A stretch of 64,000 bases of DNA from Nephromyces sp. MM_2019 (taxonomy: Eukaryota > Apicomplexa > Aconoidasida > Nephromycida), in assembly GCA_015657535.1 (NCBI GenBank), contig JADHZB010002041.1, positions 62,358 to 126,357 of the forward strand, read 5' to 3'. How positions within the stretch are numbered: the stretch's first letter is position 1; each line of letters begins with the position of its first letter. Both the position numbers and the translations under genes were made by a program. The notes beneath the pieces are model-generated. The model was given only the letters and a program-made list of their open reading frames with translations, did no database searches and was not told the origin of the DNA. Positions 1 through 14,800 of this stretch are shown here, piece after piece.

Positions 1-3000
1 TTTGGAGCTTTGTTTCTATCAGCTGTATAAAGCAAAGCTAGGTTAGTCTTGCCAATACTCTTGCATAGCTGGTGCATACATTCTTTATTGGATATTTGCA
101 TTTTCTGTAAATATACTTAGGGTGCCAATTTTTTTGTGTCATCAGCATACGCTGTGTAGCGCTATTCAGGGTGATGATGCTACGTTTATTTTAACATTAA
201 ATGTTCGTCGAGAACCTCTCGCGGAGATCTCTTCATTCATAAGCAGCGCGATGGAGCGGATAAGATTCACACAAACTTCCTCTATAGGAATACATAAATT
301 GGAGAATTGCGGTTAATTCGCTATTATGACATATTGAGAGAACCGTATTGAGAAACCAAGAGTAAGCTTTTACCCTACGTTTCAACTCACCTGAAATACT
401 CAATTTATTGATGAATAGCACGAGGCTCAATAAGACCGGAAAGTATCTCATCCTTCCTGATAAGCTTTTCAGCTTCAGTAATTCAGTATTCTGAATAGGC
501 AACAGTTTTTAAGGAAATTAATAGCAATCAACATTAATTGGACTTGCATCTTACTTTAAATATATCAGCTTAATTATAGCAAAGTAAGCTTGGCAGAACG
601 TGTAATTCCTGATGTGACAGAAACTCATTCCCTATGCTCTTTCTCAGCATCTTGCCCAGGCAACAAGGGGGCCAAACTACTAGGCCCCTACACATAGGTA
701 AGGAGCAGTTAGTAGCTATGTACAAGGCCTGCAGTTTCGGCTAAGTTATGTTCCAGCATTAGGTGATTGATTGAGAAATGCATGCACTTAAATCTTTGGT
801 CATTTATAAACAGATGACTGAGTTGTGCCGTCGCTTGCCAGCCTCATGTAAAATATGCATATTCCCGGAGTAGACAAAAAGCCAGTCACGTTATTGTGAA
901 GACTTTGGTAATTTACACGGAATACCCAGCAGTACATTCTGGTAAGCCTCGGATGAATGAAAATATACAGAATTCTTCCTATTGTTTTCTCAAAGAGTGA
1001 AATTTTGCCGAAGAAATAGGCGTATGTTGCAGTAAGCAACAGTGACAATTGAGTGAAAACGAACTGGCTGAAATCATTCAAAAGCGAATTGTCGCGTTTT
1101 CTCCCACGATTCTCTTGATTCTGCATCATGGCTTTATTTTACTGGTTCTGAGCCATGTTCACCTGCTCATATTTTTTTTTCCATCTGTCGAAAATGATTA
1201 TTCAGTTTATGTGCATCATCATTGAGCTAGAAAGACGCTCGAAAAACGCCGTATGGCTGCTCTAACTACAATGCCAATTTCATGGAGGTCAAAAAGAGCG
1301 CCTTGGAATCTCAAGCTATTCCCGTGAAGCAATTCGAATTTTCAAGAAGCACCGGAAAAGAATTGGAATTCAAATGACATGCCTGCTAAGCCGGTAAAAG
1401 CTGATTCTATAAAGTAGAAAACAGCTACCAGCAGTTCACCTTATGTGATAGTAAGCAGTAGCTTCCGCTGTGAGCTTCTTTTTACTTTGTCGAATAACAG
1501 ACGCGGAAAGAAAGCTAAATGAAAGCGTCATCTGGAAGGACAGGGCTTAAGCTGAGCTATTTCGTGCTCATTCATAGCACGGTAAAATAGGCTTTACTGC
1601 ATTAAAGTCTCCTGCGAAACTTATGAGCCTTTCAAATGTAAGCTCTGCGAACCCAGCATCACACCGAAAATTTCCATAATTACTTTTATAAGAGAGGTGC
1701 GAAAAAATAGTATGACTAGCTGGATGCACATGCGCGTTAACAGGTTAATTAAGTATATCATGGAAATTTTAGTGAAACTCTCTAGTATATATAACCAATA
1801 CTTAGTTCAAGGAAAGTGAACTTGCATCTACTGAAAAATCACGCAGTGTTCGGCTGGCACGCTGATACGAGAAATTAGCAGCTACATCAGATGCCAATCT
1901 TCCTGGGGGCACGTATTCAAGTTTATATGTCTACTCACATATGTCAAGCTCTGAAATCAGCATTGCTACCGAATAAAAAATTAGATTCAAGCTTTCTTTC
2001 TAGCCATCAATGAACTCTATCTTTCTGACGAGAATCTTTCTTCTCATTTTTCCTTAAAGGCATCCATGGACTCACCGTTCAATGAACTTGCGATGAAGCG
2101 TAAGCTATACTTAGGTGTCCATCTGCATATCTGTAATTGTGATATAATACTCCGGAATATTTTTTTCTGCACTCAGCCAGACTTGAGATGCTTTGGTTGG
2201 GATAACCGATCACCAAAAATTCTATAAGAAACTCAATTCCTATGCATATTCTAATGGCACCTAATTATGTGGTCAAACAGCACCACATTGAGCATACCCT
2301 TAAGCGCTTTCATATAAACTAGCCGTGTAAATATATAATATATCAAGCGCTGATGTTATGTTACAAAAATACATGAAGTTTAAGCTGTCTATGATCATCT
2401 GCGATAAGAGCATATGACCTTCGTACTGGCGGTGTAGCAGAGCAAGGGCTTCTACTTTGAGAAGCCTCCACACAGAATCGTCGGTATATACGTTAGACAC
2501 TTTAGCTACTCACGTAGGCAGCGTGCGGTTGCAATGCGCTCAAGCATGTCTCATATAATGGTGCAAGCAGTTGCCCAGCTAAAACCCAGCAGCATTACAA
2601 GTCCGCGATACCAGAGTCCGCAAGGGTCTACAGCGCTTTTAGGCTAGTGCTTGGCTACGGGCCACTGACACCATTACGGCGCGAATGGAATGTCTCAGGT
2701 GAAGATCGTGTTCGCAGTGTCTTCAGTTCCAATAGTTTTGAAAAAACTTCCTGGGAGGCTAGGCCGCAGCAACCCTATCTCTAAGGCCTTAAGATAACTT
2801 GAAGGCCGCATGCTGCTTCTTGGAGAGTGGACAAAAATCCAATAAAATCCAGTGTTTTTCCAGTACTTGAATTGATACAACGTGGTAATTAATCAGTCAT
2901 CCATTATGCTGGTGCCAAATTTTTGGTTTAACCCCGGTAGTTTGTGCTTTTACTGCCGCGAATATAGCAGGTATCACTATGTATGTGTAAAACTTTACCT

Positions 3001-3839
3001 TGGGTCACTTGAATAGCATAGCATCCAGGGAAAATAGCATGCAAGCAGACTTAAGAAAGCAGCGGTGAAAATTGGCTCAGCATGGTGCTTAATTTGGTCA
3101 AACAGCTCTTACTAATAGTTGTTAGCTCAATAAGTACAGTGTATGCTTTGCTGCATGCCGGCTAGAGCTATACGCAGCAAAATGCACTCGGAGAACTTAG
3201 AGTATTTCGCCAGAAAATTTCAAACTGTATCGAATCGAGGTTTAATGTAAGTGAAGGACTATAACTGAATAGGGTAGAGAAAATATTCTTGCATGCTTGC
3301 AAAAACAACAAATAAAGGTCTACTGGCTGAATTCTAGTAAAAACGAGTGGTCTCACGGAAGTATATACCATAACGGTTCTGAGTATAGCATAAGTCTCGT
3401 GGATTCATGCGTGGCAACAACTGATCGGAGCATCTTGTTATTCCATACAGCTATATTCTGAATATCTAACATATTTTGGGCTCCCTTGAGTTGAAAATGC
3501 TATGCAATATTATTGCTTTTGTTAAAGAAACTTAGAGGCATGCTGCCTGCAGTATATATTCTTTGGATAGGAAAGTATTTTGAAGCTGCCAAGTTTAACA
3601 ATGGCTGTGGCAACAAAAAAGTGTTCACTACGGTAGAAATACCTCGTATCGAAGAAGTATGCGCGCTACGTTGTTGCTATAAGGATTTATTACCCTGACT
3701 TGAGGGGGCAACAAGTTTCAGTGATAAGATGCGCGCGTATTGCCTGGGATAAGGAAAGAAGTCGCTGCCATGAGGCGCAGCAAGGATTCAAGTTGCCAGA
3801 CAGTGACGAAGCTCGGCGACAGAAGCCTAAAGTTGCAAT
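1..3839. other. no supported gene (left arm)
   Basis: Only short open frames of 60-110 codons occur here on both strands. None shows a recognisable motif, and I could not link any by matching splice phases. Base composition is mixed and lacks the strong T or A runs seen around the intron-rich genes further right. I treat it as intergenic, while noting that the genes in this window often have exons of 25-140 bases, so a small-exon gene could be missed. Confidence 0.4.
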
Positions 3840-3911
3840 ACGAGCGCCGAGGGTCGAACTCGGGACCTCTCGCGTGTGAAGCGAGCGTCATCACCACTAG
3901 ACCACGCTCGC
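3840..3911 (-). tRNA. tRNA-Val: tRNA-Val (anticodon CAC)
   Basis: Read on the minus strand, a complete 72-base cloverleaf can be drawn. It has a 7-bp acceptor stem (GCGAGCG with CGCTCGT, one G-U pair) and a D arm with GTC/GAC stem and a GG-bearing loop. The 5-bp anticodon stem CTCGC/GCGAG carries the loop TTCACAC, giving anticodon CAC, which reads the GUG valine codon. The variable loop is AGGTC, and the T stem CCGAG/CTCGG encloses TTCGACC. There is no intron. The CCA end is not encoded, as expected in a eukaryotic nucleus. The tRNA stands alone in a gene-poor stretch. Confidence 0.93.
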
Positions 3912-6900
3912 AGTTAACAACGGTGTAACTTGCCAGACCACTTTTTACATATATTAGCGTTGCTTCATTATCATGCTCCTAAGGTATGCACCGCGTTGGT
4001 GGCTAATTCTTAGGATCACTGGTTGCGTGCTTTAGCTCAATGAACACCCCAGAGCTGTTGTCAAAGCAGCAGCACCACTTATAAAGTCTTTTTTTCTTTA
4101 TATTCCCTTTAACGCTCAGGGTGGTTTGAAGTCTGGTTACTCAAAGTAGGTTCGAACAAAGTTGCTCATGGGGGCATGTACAAGCATAAGAAAGCAGAGC
4201 GAGCAGCTGAATAAAAACATATTAACTTCCCAGAGCTCCACAATTGTCATCTGTATTTACTGATTTGACTTAGATTTACTCCTACTTAGACTAACTCTCC
4301 GTATACCTACTATTATCTCCTACAGCTCAGTACTTCAAGCGTGAGCATACGTTCCTAAACGCAACCCGTCACTTTATGCTACTATATTTCCTTTAATAAC
4401 TTTCTTATTTTACTTATATGATTTGTAATTACGTGCTTGTACTTCAAGACGTATGCCAACAAAATTTTGTCGCATAGATGCCTTTGCTTCAGTAGTATAC
4501 AATGGTGCTCAAGGCATTCTTGTAGCAGTTATGTGAGGCGATCACTGTAATGCTTATATCTACTGGTATGCCACATAAAATTTAGCGCTCTATCTGCTAG
4601 TTCATCGCTTAAATCTACCACTCGGAGATTATACGCTGGCACGATATATATGCTTATTTTGCGCGCTTAGATAGGATATTATCGTAAATGCGTGATTTAA
4701 GTTCAGCTTTTAAAATGCGACGGGAGCAGCCGCTCCATATGCAATTATACGGGAAAATGTATTCATGAGCCACTAACTTTGAACCGCAGTATTTTTTTGT
4801 AATGTAAGGTGGACCTGCAGGGCGGAATAGGCAGGCGAACCTGCGATGGCTTTCACTGCAAAATTGCATCTGGTATACATGTTCAGGCCCCTGACAGAAA
4901 CCCGCTTGTGTACTGATGGCCCCTTACCGTTAATTTTTGAGGGTGCCCTGCATTCATGCTAATATACCGTCTAGTTCAGGAATACAAAATGTCCAATGTC
5001 CATTTGACATGGATGAAAATAAATTTTGCGTACTATTATATTGTTTTACTGCAGTGTGGAGCATGCGAAGTTCTACACTTAGTTTTCTAGATGAGTTTTC
5101 GCACTAAACAATGCAAAGTTTTAATAGGGGGGAAATGCGCGATAACTCCGGTCAGAATCCGCGATAAGTGGTATAACGGCACCATCAGATGGCATCCAGT
5201 AAACAATTTTTCTCTACTACTCAGCTAATTACTAGACTGGAATATGGAGGCATAGCTACCGTAATACCGGTACCTTGGAAGGTAAAGTGCCGCATAAAAC
5301 TTTCCTACGAAAAGATGTGCTGAAAGAATATTTGTAGAGATTTTATCGAGGATGAGGAAATTCAAAGAGTCAATGCAAGTCCTATATGGCTTCAAAACGC
5401 AGCAGCAGAAGGAAGAGCCGTTTATGCATCAGTTGGATTAATTCGGGATATGGTTTGTATAAGATGGCTTTATACCGCCTGTCTCCTCGTCGGTTGCTAA
5501 CCGAGTCTATCATTGTTCTCATGAATATCTGCGCTTTAAATCTGGTTGAGCGGTGCGCCGCCGTTACTTCATAGTGGGTAGGTGATACGGCTATATGGGT
5601 GCAAGCTATAGATGTTGAGAAATAATATCCTATGGCGCTTGCTATTATTGGATGTTTTGGTATGTAATGTGAACACCAGTGCTTCCGAGGATACTTGAGA
5701 TGCCGCCCTTCTAGACCAACTTTAATCGATTCGGAAGGCACCAGCCTTTGACAGCGCAGTCCATCCAACGGACCTTCATGTCTTTTTGTGCAATAGGAAG
5801 ATGGTATTCAAATTTTGTAGTGCTCAACAAGCTATGATATCGCAAACCTCAGCTGTATACCCACCCCCTCAGGGCGAATGCATTCCGACGCCTAGCGGAA
5901 TGATCTTGAAACCATAGCCTCAAAATTGTTTATCGTCGAGTATATGTTACTAAGTAACGTAAGCGCTCATAGAAACCAAGAAATTTCACGGGTACTACAC
6001 AAGCAGATACCGGTGGTTTATAGACGACAAACCTTATTCCACCTATTTCCATTGCCTTGTCTTGGGGTAGGCTCCCACTTCTAGTATTTTCAGTTTACTC
6101 TCCCACGCAGTATCCTTCATGGATATTTTATGTCGCACTTGTCATTGATGCCACGTAATGGTACATGGCCGGCAAGAAACACTGGAAGACTCCGATGAAA
6201 ACGGTACATTATGAAACTTCACCTTTCAGGGATTCAAAGTCGAAAAGCTTTGCAGGTGATGGCATATCCGGCCCGCTTTCCTTTCGTTGGCGGCATTATC
6301 GTCGAAATATACTTGAATTACAAGCTTAGCAGCATCGCCCGGAATAGCTATCGTATTCATACTGAACGGGATTTCTTGATTTTCAACGATATTAAAGGCT
6401 GCAGCTTGACGCTTTGGTTAACTTTTTACTCAATCATTAAAACACAATGTGAAGCAGCATTTTTGTGCGAGCTGATACAATTTTAAACAAATGCTCTAGC
6501 ACCTGAAGGTAGTAACCGTTTCTGGAAGTCACGGCCGCAGCCAAAAATTGGTAAAATTTCGGGACAGCGCTGCGGATGCCAAAATTAGATACCTGCAGTA
6601 AATGCATGTCATGCATATTTCTTCGTTGTACCGCAGAGGTAACCGCATATAGAGTCAAGGTGGAGCAGTTTGCAGAAGAGTAGCAAGCGAAAGCCATTCA
6701 TTAGTCTAGTTGGTAAGACTAGACGCACAGCTAATATCGAGGAGGAGCTGCTTAGAAGAAAATAGAGAGGATGAAACGTTAAGAAGGCATATATTTTTTC
6801 AACAAAGAAATGCCACCATCTAGTACGTTTCCCACTATTTACAATGAAATTAAAGCTAATTATTACTCAACCAACGCACCTTAAGGTCATGGCTCTCCCA

Positions 6901-9900
6901 GATATGCGTATACTACTTTTACCTGTAGCCAAACGGAGGAGTCGTAATAATCTCCTATTAGTTCAAAAGATTGCTTATACATTGAAGGTGAACAAAACCT
7001 TTTGCCTTCCTTCATGGCTAGATTATTCACTAACCACCTCGTTCATCTGTGTTTTGTTTCTTTTTCGCATAATTGCAGATCTTAAGCATGGCTTTATTTA
7101 TTTGCTGCACTAACTTGAAAAACTCCTTTAAATCATGATATGATAGTTTGCACTGGTCACCTTTCATTCAATAGCCTACCACATGGATGACTGGTAGTTA
7201 CATCTTTTCGAAATAGGGCGCTATAGCTGTAGGAATGAGGAAAGATTGAATAGCAGTGGCTTATTTGCATATGATAGCACATTTCTTTTTTGGATGATCA
7301 TGGAGATTGGATCTTCTTTTGAAGTTTAATGATTCAAGGTACTTTGAGAGAAAGCAAAATTGCAGTTACACAAAATATGTCCCATACGAAGTCGACGCGG
7401 TGGCATTACGAAAGATGACTACAAATTTATCAACGTAGAAGGTATACTCCATAGTACAGCTCGTGCTTCTCAAGTTCCGTGCTGTACAAAAAGCAGATAA
7501 GACCAAAATCCTAGCAGTTGGCATGGCATCTGATCATGCGAGTAGCGCGTTAATACAGGACATCTGTTTTGGCATAGCGCTGCATTAAAAAAGATATGAC
7601 ACATATGATCATACAAGCACAACTTTTCCATTTGGTAAAATAAGCAAGCTTATACGTTATAAGTTTGAGCCCCTGGAAGACCTGATAGACCTTAAAGTAA
7701 GTATTCCATATGAAGGTTTACTTCCGTTGCTCAGATTTTTAAAAAAGGGCCACACATTCACAGCTGCGGCTAATCTTCATTGGAATTATATCTCTTAGCA
7801 TAAAATTTTATTGCTTAGCAGTAAGTTTTTGCGCTCGAATGCACAAGGGACCCATGTTCCCCCATTTATCTTGGTAAATCAATGCTACTGATTAAAAATT
7901 TTACGGAGCTTCAAGGCTCATAGCGCATCGTAGTATGAAAAAATGATTTTCCGTTACCCGATAATGGATTTTAGGTCTTTGTTTAGGCATGTTCAACTAT
8001 ATATGAAGACCAAGATATGATGCCCCTCAATAAATCGAAGAACTCCATGGTGCTTAACGGGAGTTGTAGTTGAAGCATGAGAAGCGTTGCTGTCGATGGC
8101 ATAGCACGTTGTGCGGCTAAGGGTTTTTAGGTCTGGAAAGACATTTACAGTCCATTAAACAAAACATGTAAGGCCAGTCGTTGCATTCAAGTTTGTTCTT
8201 ACGCTAGTGGCATCTGCTCAGTAGTCTTATTTGGATATTAACCGTACGGGCCTTATAATAATAGAACTAGGAGCGGCTGCAAGCAGTAAGCAAGAAAACC
8301 CGGGTGCAGTTTCATCCCCACAATTTTTTGCGATAAAAATCTTCTTGTAGGAGAAAAAATACCGTTTTTACCTTTAATGAGTGGCTCAAGGGAATCATAA
8401 TTTGTGGCTATCCTTCCCTTACTGCCTTCTGAGCAGGATTCGGTAAAAAAAGGCAGAGGGAAGCCCACTCCTAGAATAAAACAGCAGTAACTCAATGCCA
8501 TTTCGGGGGGGAGAATGCGGCTTCAGCTACCGCCAATATTCCCTTCAAATAATTCGCTTCTTTGCAGAGGGGATGCTATAGGATGGTACATGAATGCGAT
8601 TAAACAAGGTATCGGTGAAATCAGGGATAAGTTAGCAAAGTCCACATTACTCCCAGTCAAGTATAAACCTAGACACGCGCGAAAGCGACGATGAGCGCGG
8701 CAGATCTACAGGGAAAAGATCCTCGAAAATTGTTTATGGCTCAAATGCTTAACATGAGAAAGTAATACTGTCAATTCATGTTCATAAGGCGGGTGGGGAC
8801 TCGTTGGGGCCGCCACCACTCCCTGGTGGTCGATTCAAAGCATTCTCAAAACGCTATGCACTTCGCTAGCGCCAGCAGCGAGATTTCCCCCTCCTATTTT
8901 GATGCTACCAAAGGTCAGGGAAAGGAGGAAAATAAAGCTGTTATAAAGGTTCCCCCTATTAACCAAATTATTATCACAAAACAATGACGTTACAGGTTAC
9001 TAGATATATTCTTAATCTGGGGCGATTTAGGTGATGCTACTCGACGACTATAGTACCATAACGGCAGTAGAAGAAAAGTATCGAGAACTATGCTTACACC
9101 ACTCGCACCGAACAAACTTGACGGTCACTGACAAAACAAAAAATATAAATCATTAACTCCTCTGCTTTCTATTGTTTTGAAAGGAAAGTTGACATAAAAA
9201 TGATTAGCTTCAGTAAGAATAAATACCGTGACATTAATAATTTAATAGTGAAGCATTTACGGTGTGATCCTATCTTCGTAGACCCAAATATTCTATAATT
9301 TCATATGAAGCGCCCCACAACAGCAAGTTTTCACATATGATAACGGATATACACTAAAGACAAAAGATTAGCGGTTACTACAACGCAAACACAAGGTCAT
9401 CTCCTATATCGTCATGTTACCACCATTAGCTGGAGTATATATGCATGAACCCTATATTTCCAAGCGCCAAGGCTTACTACTCAAAAATGCTGCAAAAGCC
9501 CACTGTGCAGACTCAACGCCAAAATTAGCGTAAGATCATACGCAAAAATGAAGGAGCATTTTCAATCTGAGTGGTTGCTTCAAATGTTTCTTATTAACAA
9601 TGAGCGTATACAGCGCCGCACACATCTAAAATAGGCGCAATAAATGAATATATGCTGAATATTCCCTGCAGATGTAGCGAAATTAAAGCCGCAAAACACA
9701 TAAATAAAGCCAATAAATGAACAGCCTGTGGCATAAAGGATAGGAAGAAGTTCTTTCACATTTAATGGTCTGCACAAGCATAATCTGCATCTTAAATATA
9801 AGACTAAAAAAAACAAATATGTCTTTCTAGTAAATTGTCCAATAATTGAATTGTCTTAGGAGGTAGTACTACGGGCTGAGTGCAGGTGCAGGAGTGCCAT

Positions 9901-11878
9901 CAAACAAGCTGCAAACAAAATCGCATTATGCTATTTATTACAACTGATGAATATTTTATGGTAGCTGCAGTGATAAAAAATAATAATCTGATCCTTTTGG
10001 TAAAAGATAAGGAAATATCGCGCTGGAGTACCAATAAAAGAGCTACGATGCATATATACGTAACCGGGTGATCTGCTTGCTCCTAAAGATGAAAGCAAGA
10101 GTATGCATGGACATTTCCAGCTAGAGGAGCTCCAGTTACGCTACCTGAAACAGCGCAGTCGCATAATTACGCACTTATTAATTAAAATGAGCTATTTCGT
10201 CACATGACCTCTTGCGTTTCGGCAGTAAATAAAAATTTTCCGCGCTTACGACAAAGCAAATTACTTCGACCAAGTAGTTTCTGGAATAATATAATTTACT
10301 TTAGTTAAAAAATAATCTTAATTTGCAAGAGACCGTAATGAAAAAAATAAAATTATCACAGATCTTGTGAGGCGCCAAGTGCAGTAAGCTTATTGCATGT
10401 TCAGGTAAAATACACCAGAGGATCTCTAAGATGAAAAGTCGCATTCGCTGTCAATAAAGCGATCAGGACTCAGGAAGTTGCAAAGAACTAAGTAACTCAA
10501 AAAAAAGAAGGCACCACTAGTGCTTAATTCGCTTTTATCGATAAAATATTGTAGAAAGCTAGAGATAAAAATGAAGCCACCATATGCATTTAGTTCATTG
10601 TGTGGTGCATGGAGTTACTATTTCGTATAGATTGGCATCTTGTAATTTAAAAAGACAAAATTAATCAAGATAGAAGGAAACAGAAAATTAATAAAAAAAA
10701 TGTGGTATATCTAGAAAAGCCCTCCAATAGTTTGGGGCACTGAACTAGCAACAAAATCATCACAACCACTTGCTAAGCTATTTATAAAAAAAATTAAGCA
10801 GTCCACTCACGCAAAATATCATTAAAGACATCCTGAAAATTAAAGCTTGTATTATTATTATTGATCTGTTTCTGATGAAGAAAAACACTGAATGTCCACG
10901 CAAAAATATTTAACATTTCTCAGATAAAATTCACTTATTTTGTAGTAAGATATCGAAATTTCTGTCAACTGAGGTAAAGGAGATTCAGTACTTCAGAATT
11001 ACAAAAACACTCAACGGATATAATCATTCATGCAGGTCAATGACGAAAATTTCAGAGTTAGGTCAAATGCGTTAAATTTTAATAAGCAACTGCATAATTT
11101 CTTTATTAAAATATTAGAATAGAGTCCCTATAATGCAAAAACTTCCACATATATCGAAAAGCCTAAAAAGTTAGAGGTAAATATATAAAAAAATTATCTT
11201 ATCTTGCCTCGAAAAAAAAATATTATAACACCCTTCTCTATTAAAATTTTCAATATTATCAAAAGTTTCTCCACAAGCATGGAATAATTTTCCCTCGATA
11301 CGAAGCAGTAAAAGGTTATTATAGAGTAGATCTGCGCTAATTCAAACAATCATAATGCAGTTCTCTACGAAATATTATCAACACAACATGCAATATCATC
11401 AATAGCCAAGTCTTGCACAAAATTTTATTATTGCATAGCAAAAAAAAACAATCTGAAATTCAAAAAAATATGAATCCGCCTAAAAATACTTTTAGTGCAA
11501 CGAAAGACCCATAAGAAGCTTAGGAGGTACGAAATTATATTATTTTTTAATTTTTTATTTTAATCCTCGTTTTAGAACTTTCTGAGCAAGCAACTAGGTA
11601 CTTGAGGTCTCTTGCAGGTAGAAAGTCATACTATCTGGCAATGATCTGATGAATGACAAATTTTTTGCATCGTGGAAGCGTCTTAATAGCTCCTACCACA
11701 ATTAAAGTTTATCATACTTTTAAATCGTTTTTTTATCCTCTGGACGCCAAAATGATAGTGCAAGATACAGTATCTGAGTCTAAGATAGCTGGAGCTACAG
11801 CTCTCAAAAAAGAAATAACTTCTCCCTGATCAGCACATATTTTTAAGACCTAATATATATACTTACCTCCTTCGCTAT
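3912..11878. other. gene-poor stretch upstream of window gene 1
   Basis: No supported protein gene. The longest frame (128 codons on the minus strand near 5.4-5.8 kb) has no recognisable motif, carries no flanking splice signals and overlaps an opposite-strand frame. From about 9.1 kb rightward the plus strand becomes strongly A-rich with many A runs, so the minus strand is T-rich. Elsewhere in the window that composition marks introns and flanks on the transcribed strand. The part near 11.8 kb probably includes the 3' untranslated region of the minus-strand FAM13-like gene. Confidence 0.4.
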
Positions 11879-14800
11879 TCATGCTTCGCCTCCTTTGCCT
11901 TCAATTTTCTCATCAGTCCCGTTAGCTTGTTTCTTCAATCGATCACACTGGTATTTCAACTCAGTGTAGGCGCGATAAATATCTTCAACTGGTATAATAT
12001 CCTTATACAAGCTAACTTTGCGTTCGTGTTTTTTCTGAAACTCACGTTGGAACGCATTAAGCAGGGATTTCAATCTTTTTTTGTCCTGCTCAAGTTTGGC
12101 TAAAGTTGCCATGTCGGATTTAACCACAGGCGAATTACTTTTATCCTTCTGAGCGTGGATAAAACCTTTTTCTGTACGGGAATTACTTGATACTTCGATT
12201 GAACTCCTGTGTTCATTGCGGGGACTAGGTTCACTGTCTAAGTACAAAGGACTATCTGAATGCGGGTAAATAAGACTATGAGATTCAGACACTGCTTTCA
12301 AGCGCCCTGAATTGGAGGGATGAATCCTACCGTTGTTTTTTGAAGGCGTTGAGCTTCTTTCGATGAGTTTGTTACTCCCAGCTAGAAGGGCTTGACGTGT
12401 AGGAGTAACTGCACGTCCAGGGGTTATATTTCTCCTCATAGTATGACTTTCATTGCCAGAGACAAAAGAACCTTGCGGCTCGCTGGGAACTACATAAGCA
12501 CGTGTAGACTGGGCATAATTACTGGCAAATGAGGGATCTTTCATGGCATTTTGCCTGCTACTGACAAGTTGATGATGCGTTTGGGATGCAGAACGGGGGG
12601 TGATAATCCCGATGGATGCACTGTAATCATAATTTTCCGACATAGGCGAACCATTCCATGAATACGAATTGGATTCGACAGCCGTAGGGTGAGAAAAGTC
12701 AGCTGCAACATTGCGATACCGACTATGGCTCTCGAATCTACCTTTGGCAAGGTCGGCAATTTGAAGGGGAGGGACTGAATGCTCCTGATTTTCTAATCGA
12801 TAAAGTGAAGGACCTCCTCGCTGCGAGTGATAAGCTATTTTTTCATCCGAAAATTCGTACCTTGCGTCATGTTCCTCTATATCTGAAGAGAGCTTGGGGT
12901 CCATGTATATTCCTCCATCGGTATGCATGAGCTTCAGATTTGCTTGATATGCTAAGTTATACTCCTCCGAAGGTCCTTGCGTTACACCACTAGGGGTATT
13001 GCCATACTTTCCAGCATACAAGAGGGTAGATTTGCTTTTCATAGGAGTTGCTTCATAAAACTGCATCGGCATGTATGTACGAGACGAGGGGTGCGAGACC
13101 TCCATTGATAAACGTAGCGGTGATGAAACTTGTGATCTTCTTTCCAATACATTTTCACAGGATTCAGCTTCCCTGTCAAACTTAAAATTATCGGTGGTGG
13201 GAAGCAGCTCGCCGGCCGTCCCTTTGTACTTTGACTTTTTATGTGCAAAATTAGCATGCTCATGCTGGGTTTTAGGAGATGAGTGGCGGACGAGTTCAAG
13301 ATGGGAGCCGTCCACCTGTGTTAAGCTTGATGAAGATAATAAACCATGATCACCAACACGCATCGTACCCCGCATTTCTTGCCTTAAAGTAGACTGCTCT
13401 GAATCCAAAACAGAAGATTCTTTACGGACTCCCACTAAAGGTTTATCGGAAAAATTAAATGCATGCACTTTTTCGTGGATGGAAGAGTCATTCAGTTGAA
13501 TTCCTCCTATTTTTACAGTATCAGAGGGGCCACTACACCACCTGGGACGCTCGGAAAATGATCGTTTGCTTATCCCAGTAGTACCCTTTAAGTGATTAGA
13601 CTCAGAAGCAGCATAATCTAATGAATCACCACTGTGAACATCTTTTTTTGACTGGTCTTTCGGAAAGGATTGGCCTTTCTTCTGCAACGCAGGTTGTTGG
13701 GAACTATCCGAAGGGAAGATATCAATATTTTTTGGTATATAATTAGAATCGCACTTCCTGGGATCAATCGCAACCTCAAAATCTAGTTTTTCCGTCGGGT
13801 TGGAATGAATATGGTCTTTGAATGCATCCTTTCTGAACAGGCCACTCATCGATGGGGTAGCACCACTTAAGCACGCTGAGCCATCCTCTAAAGACTCATT
13901 GCGCATAAAAGGATCATCTGCAGGACGTGGTGTTAATTGAGCCAGCAACTTACTGTTCCCTGCGCTTGGAATCTGTTGAGGGACCAACGTCCGTGAAGCA
14001 TGCATATCGCTAGATTTATAGACCTCTGCACATTTTTCTAACGCCTGCTTCTCTTCAAATTCCCCACTATGTGAACTGTAGACGCGTCTTTCAGCAGTAT
14101 CAGTGTAATTAGTAGTCATATCGTTAGCATCCTTCACGCCCTGTATAATGACAGGGGATAAAGCTTCAACCTCCACATTAGTTGATGACACGTTATTAAC
14201 AGGAGGCAAAAAGGACATAATACTTTCTTTAGGCTTAGAAGAATGGCACTGCTCTGTCTTTTCATAATGCTTCTCAATGCTAGAAACCGGAATGGACCTG
14301 CCAAAATTGGCACGTGTAGACGGCGGCAATTTAGAAAGCTTGCATTCTGCGCTAAGCATGCTAGACGAATCTGCTGATGAGGCGGTGCCCTCTCCAGTGA
14401 ATTCTTGAATGTCAATAGGTGAGATATGACCGAGTTGCTGCGATGCACTTTTTCGTGCAGATGTACTCATTCCGTTAATATTTGCCATCGTAAAATACCA
14501 GCTGCTATCACCGCCAGATTCCATATCAATCCCATATCCGCTCTTTCCAATTGTGCTTTTGAGGGTACTGTGTTGCTCAATAGAATCTACCCCTTTGCTC
14601 CGCTCAGCCCTGTTATCTACCTCAAAATCAGGTATATTCCTGAAATGCGTAGTATGCATAGCTTTTGCAACTTCATTAGCAACCCGTTTATCTGCACCGC
14701 TATGTCCAGTAGACTTCTCTGCCCAGCCTGAGTCCCTACTCTCATCAAAGTGTAAACTATCGGCAGTGCCTCTCTTCTTCTTTTTTCCACCTTCCTTCCT

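Noticed and set aside
5382..5768. 128-codon minus-strand frame
   Set aside because: No recognisable motif, no splice context, and an overlapping opposite-strand frame. A frame of this length is expected by chance in 64 kb.
6700..6726. D-arm-like hairpin (TAGTCT ... AGACTA)
   Set aside because: It is only a short palindrome; the rest of a tRNA cloverleaf is missing on both sides.
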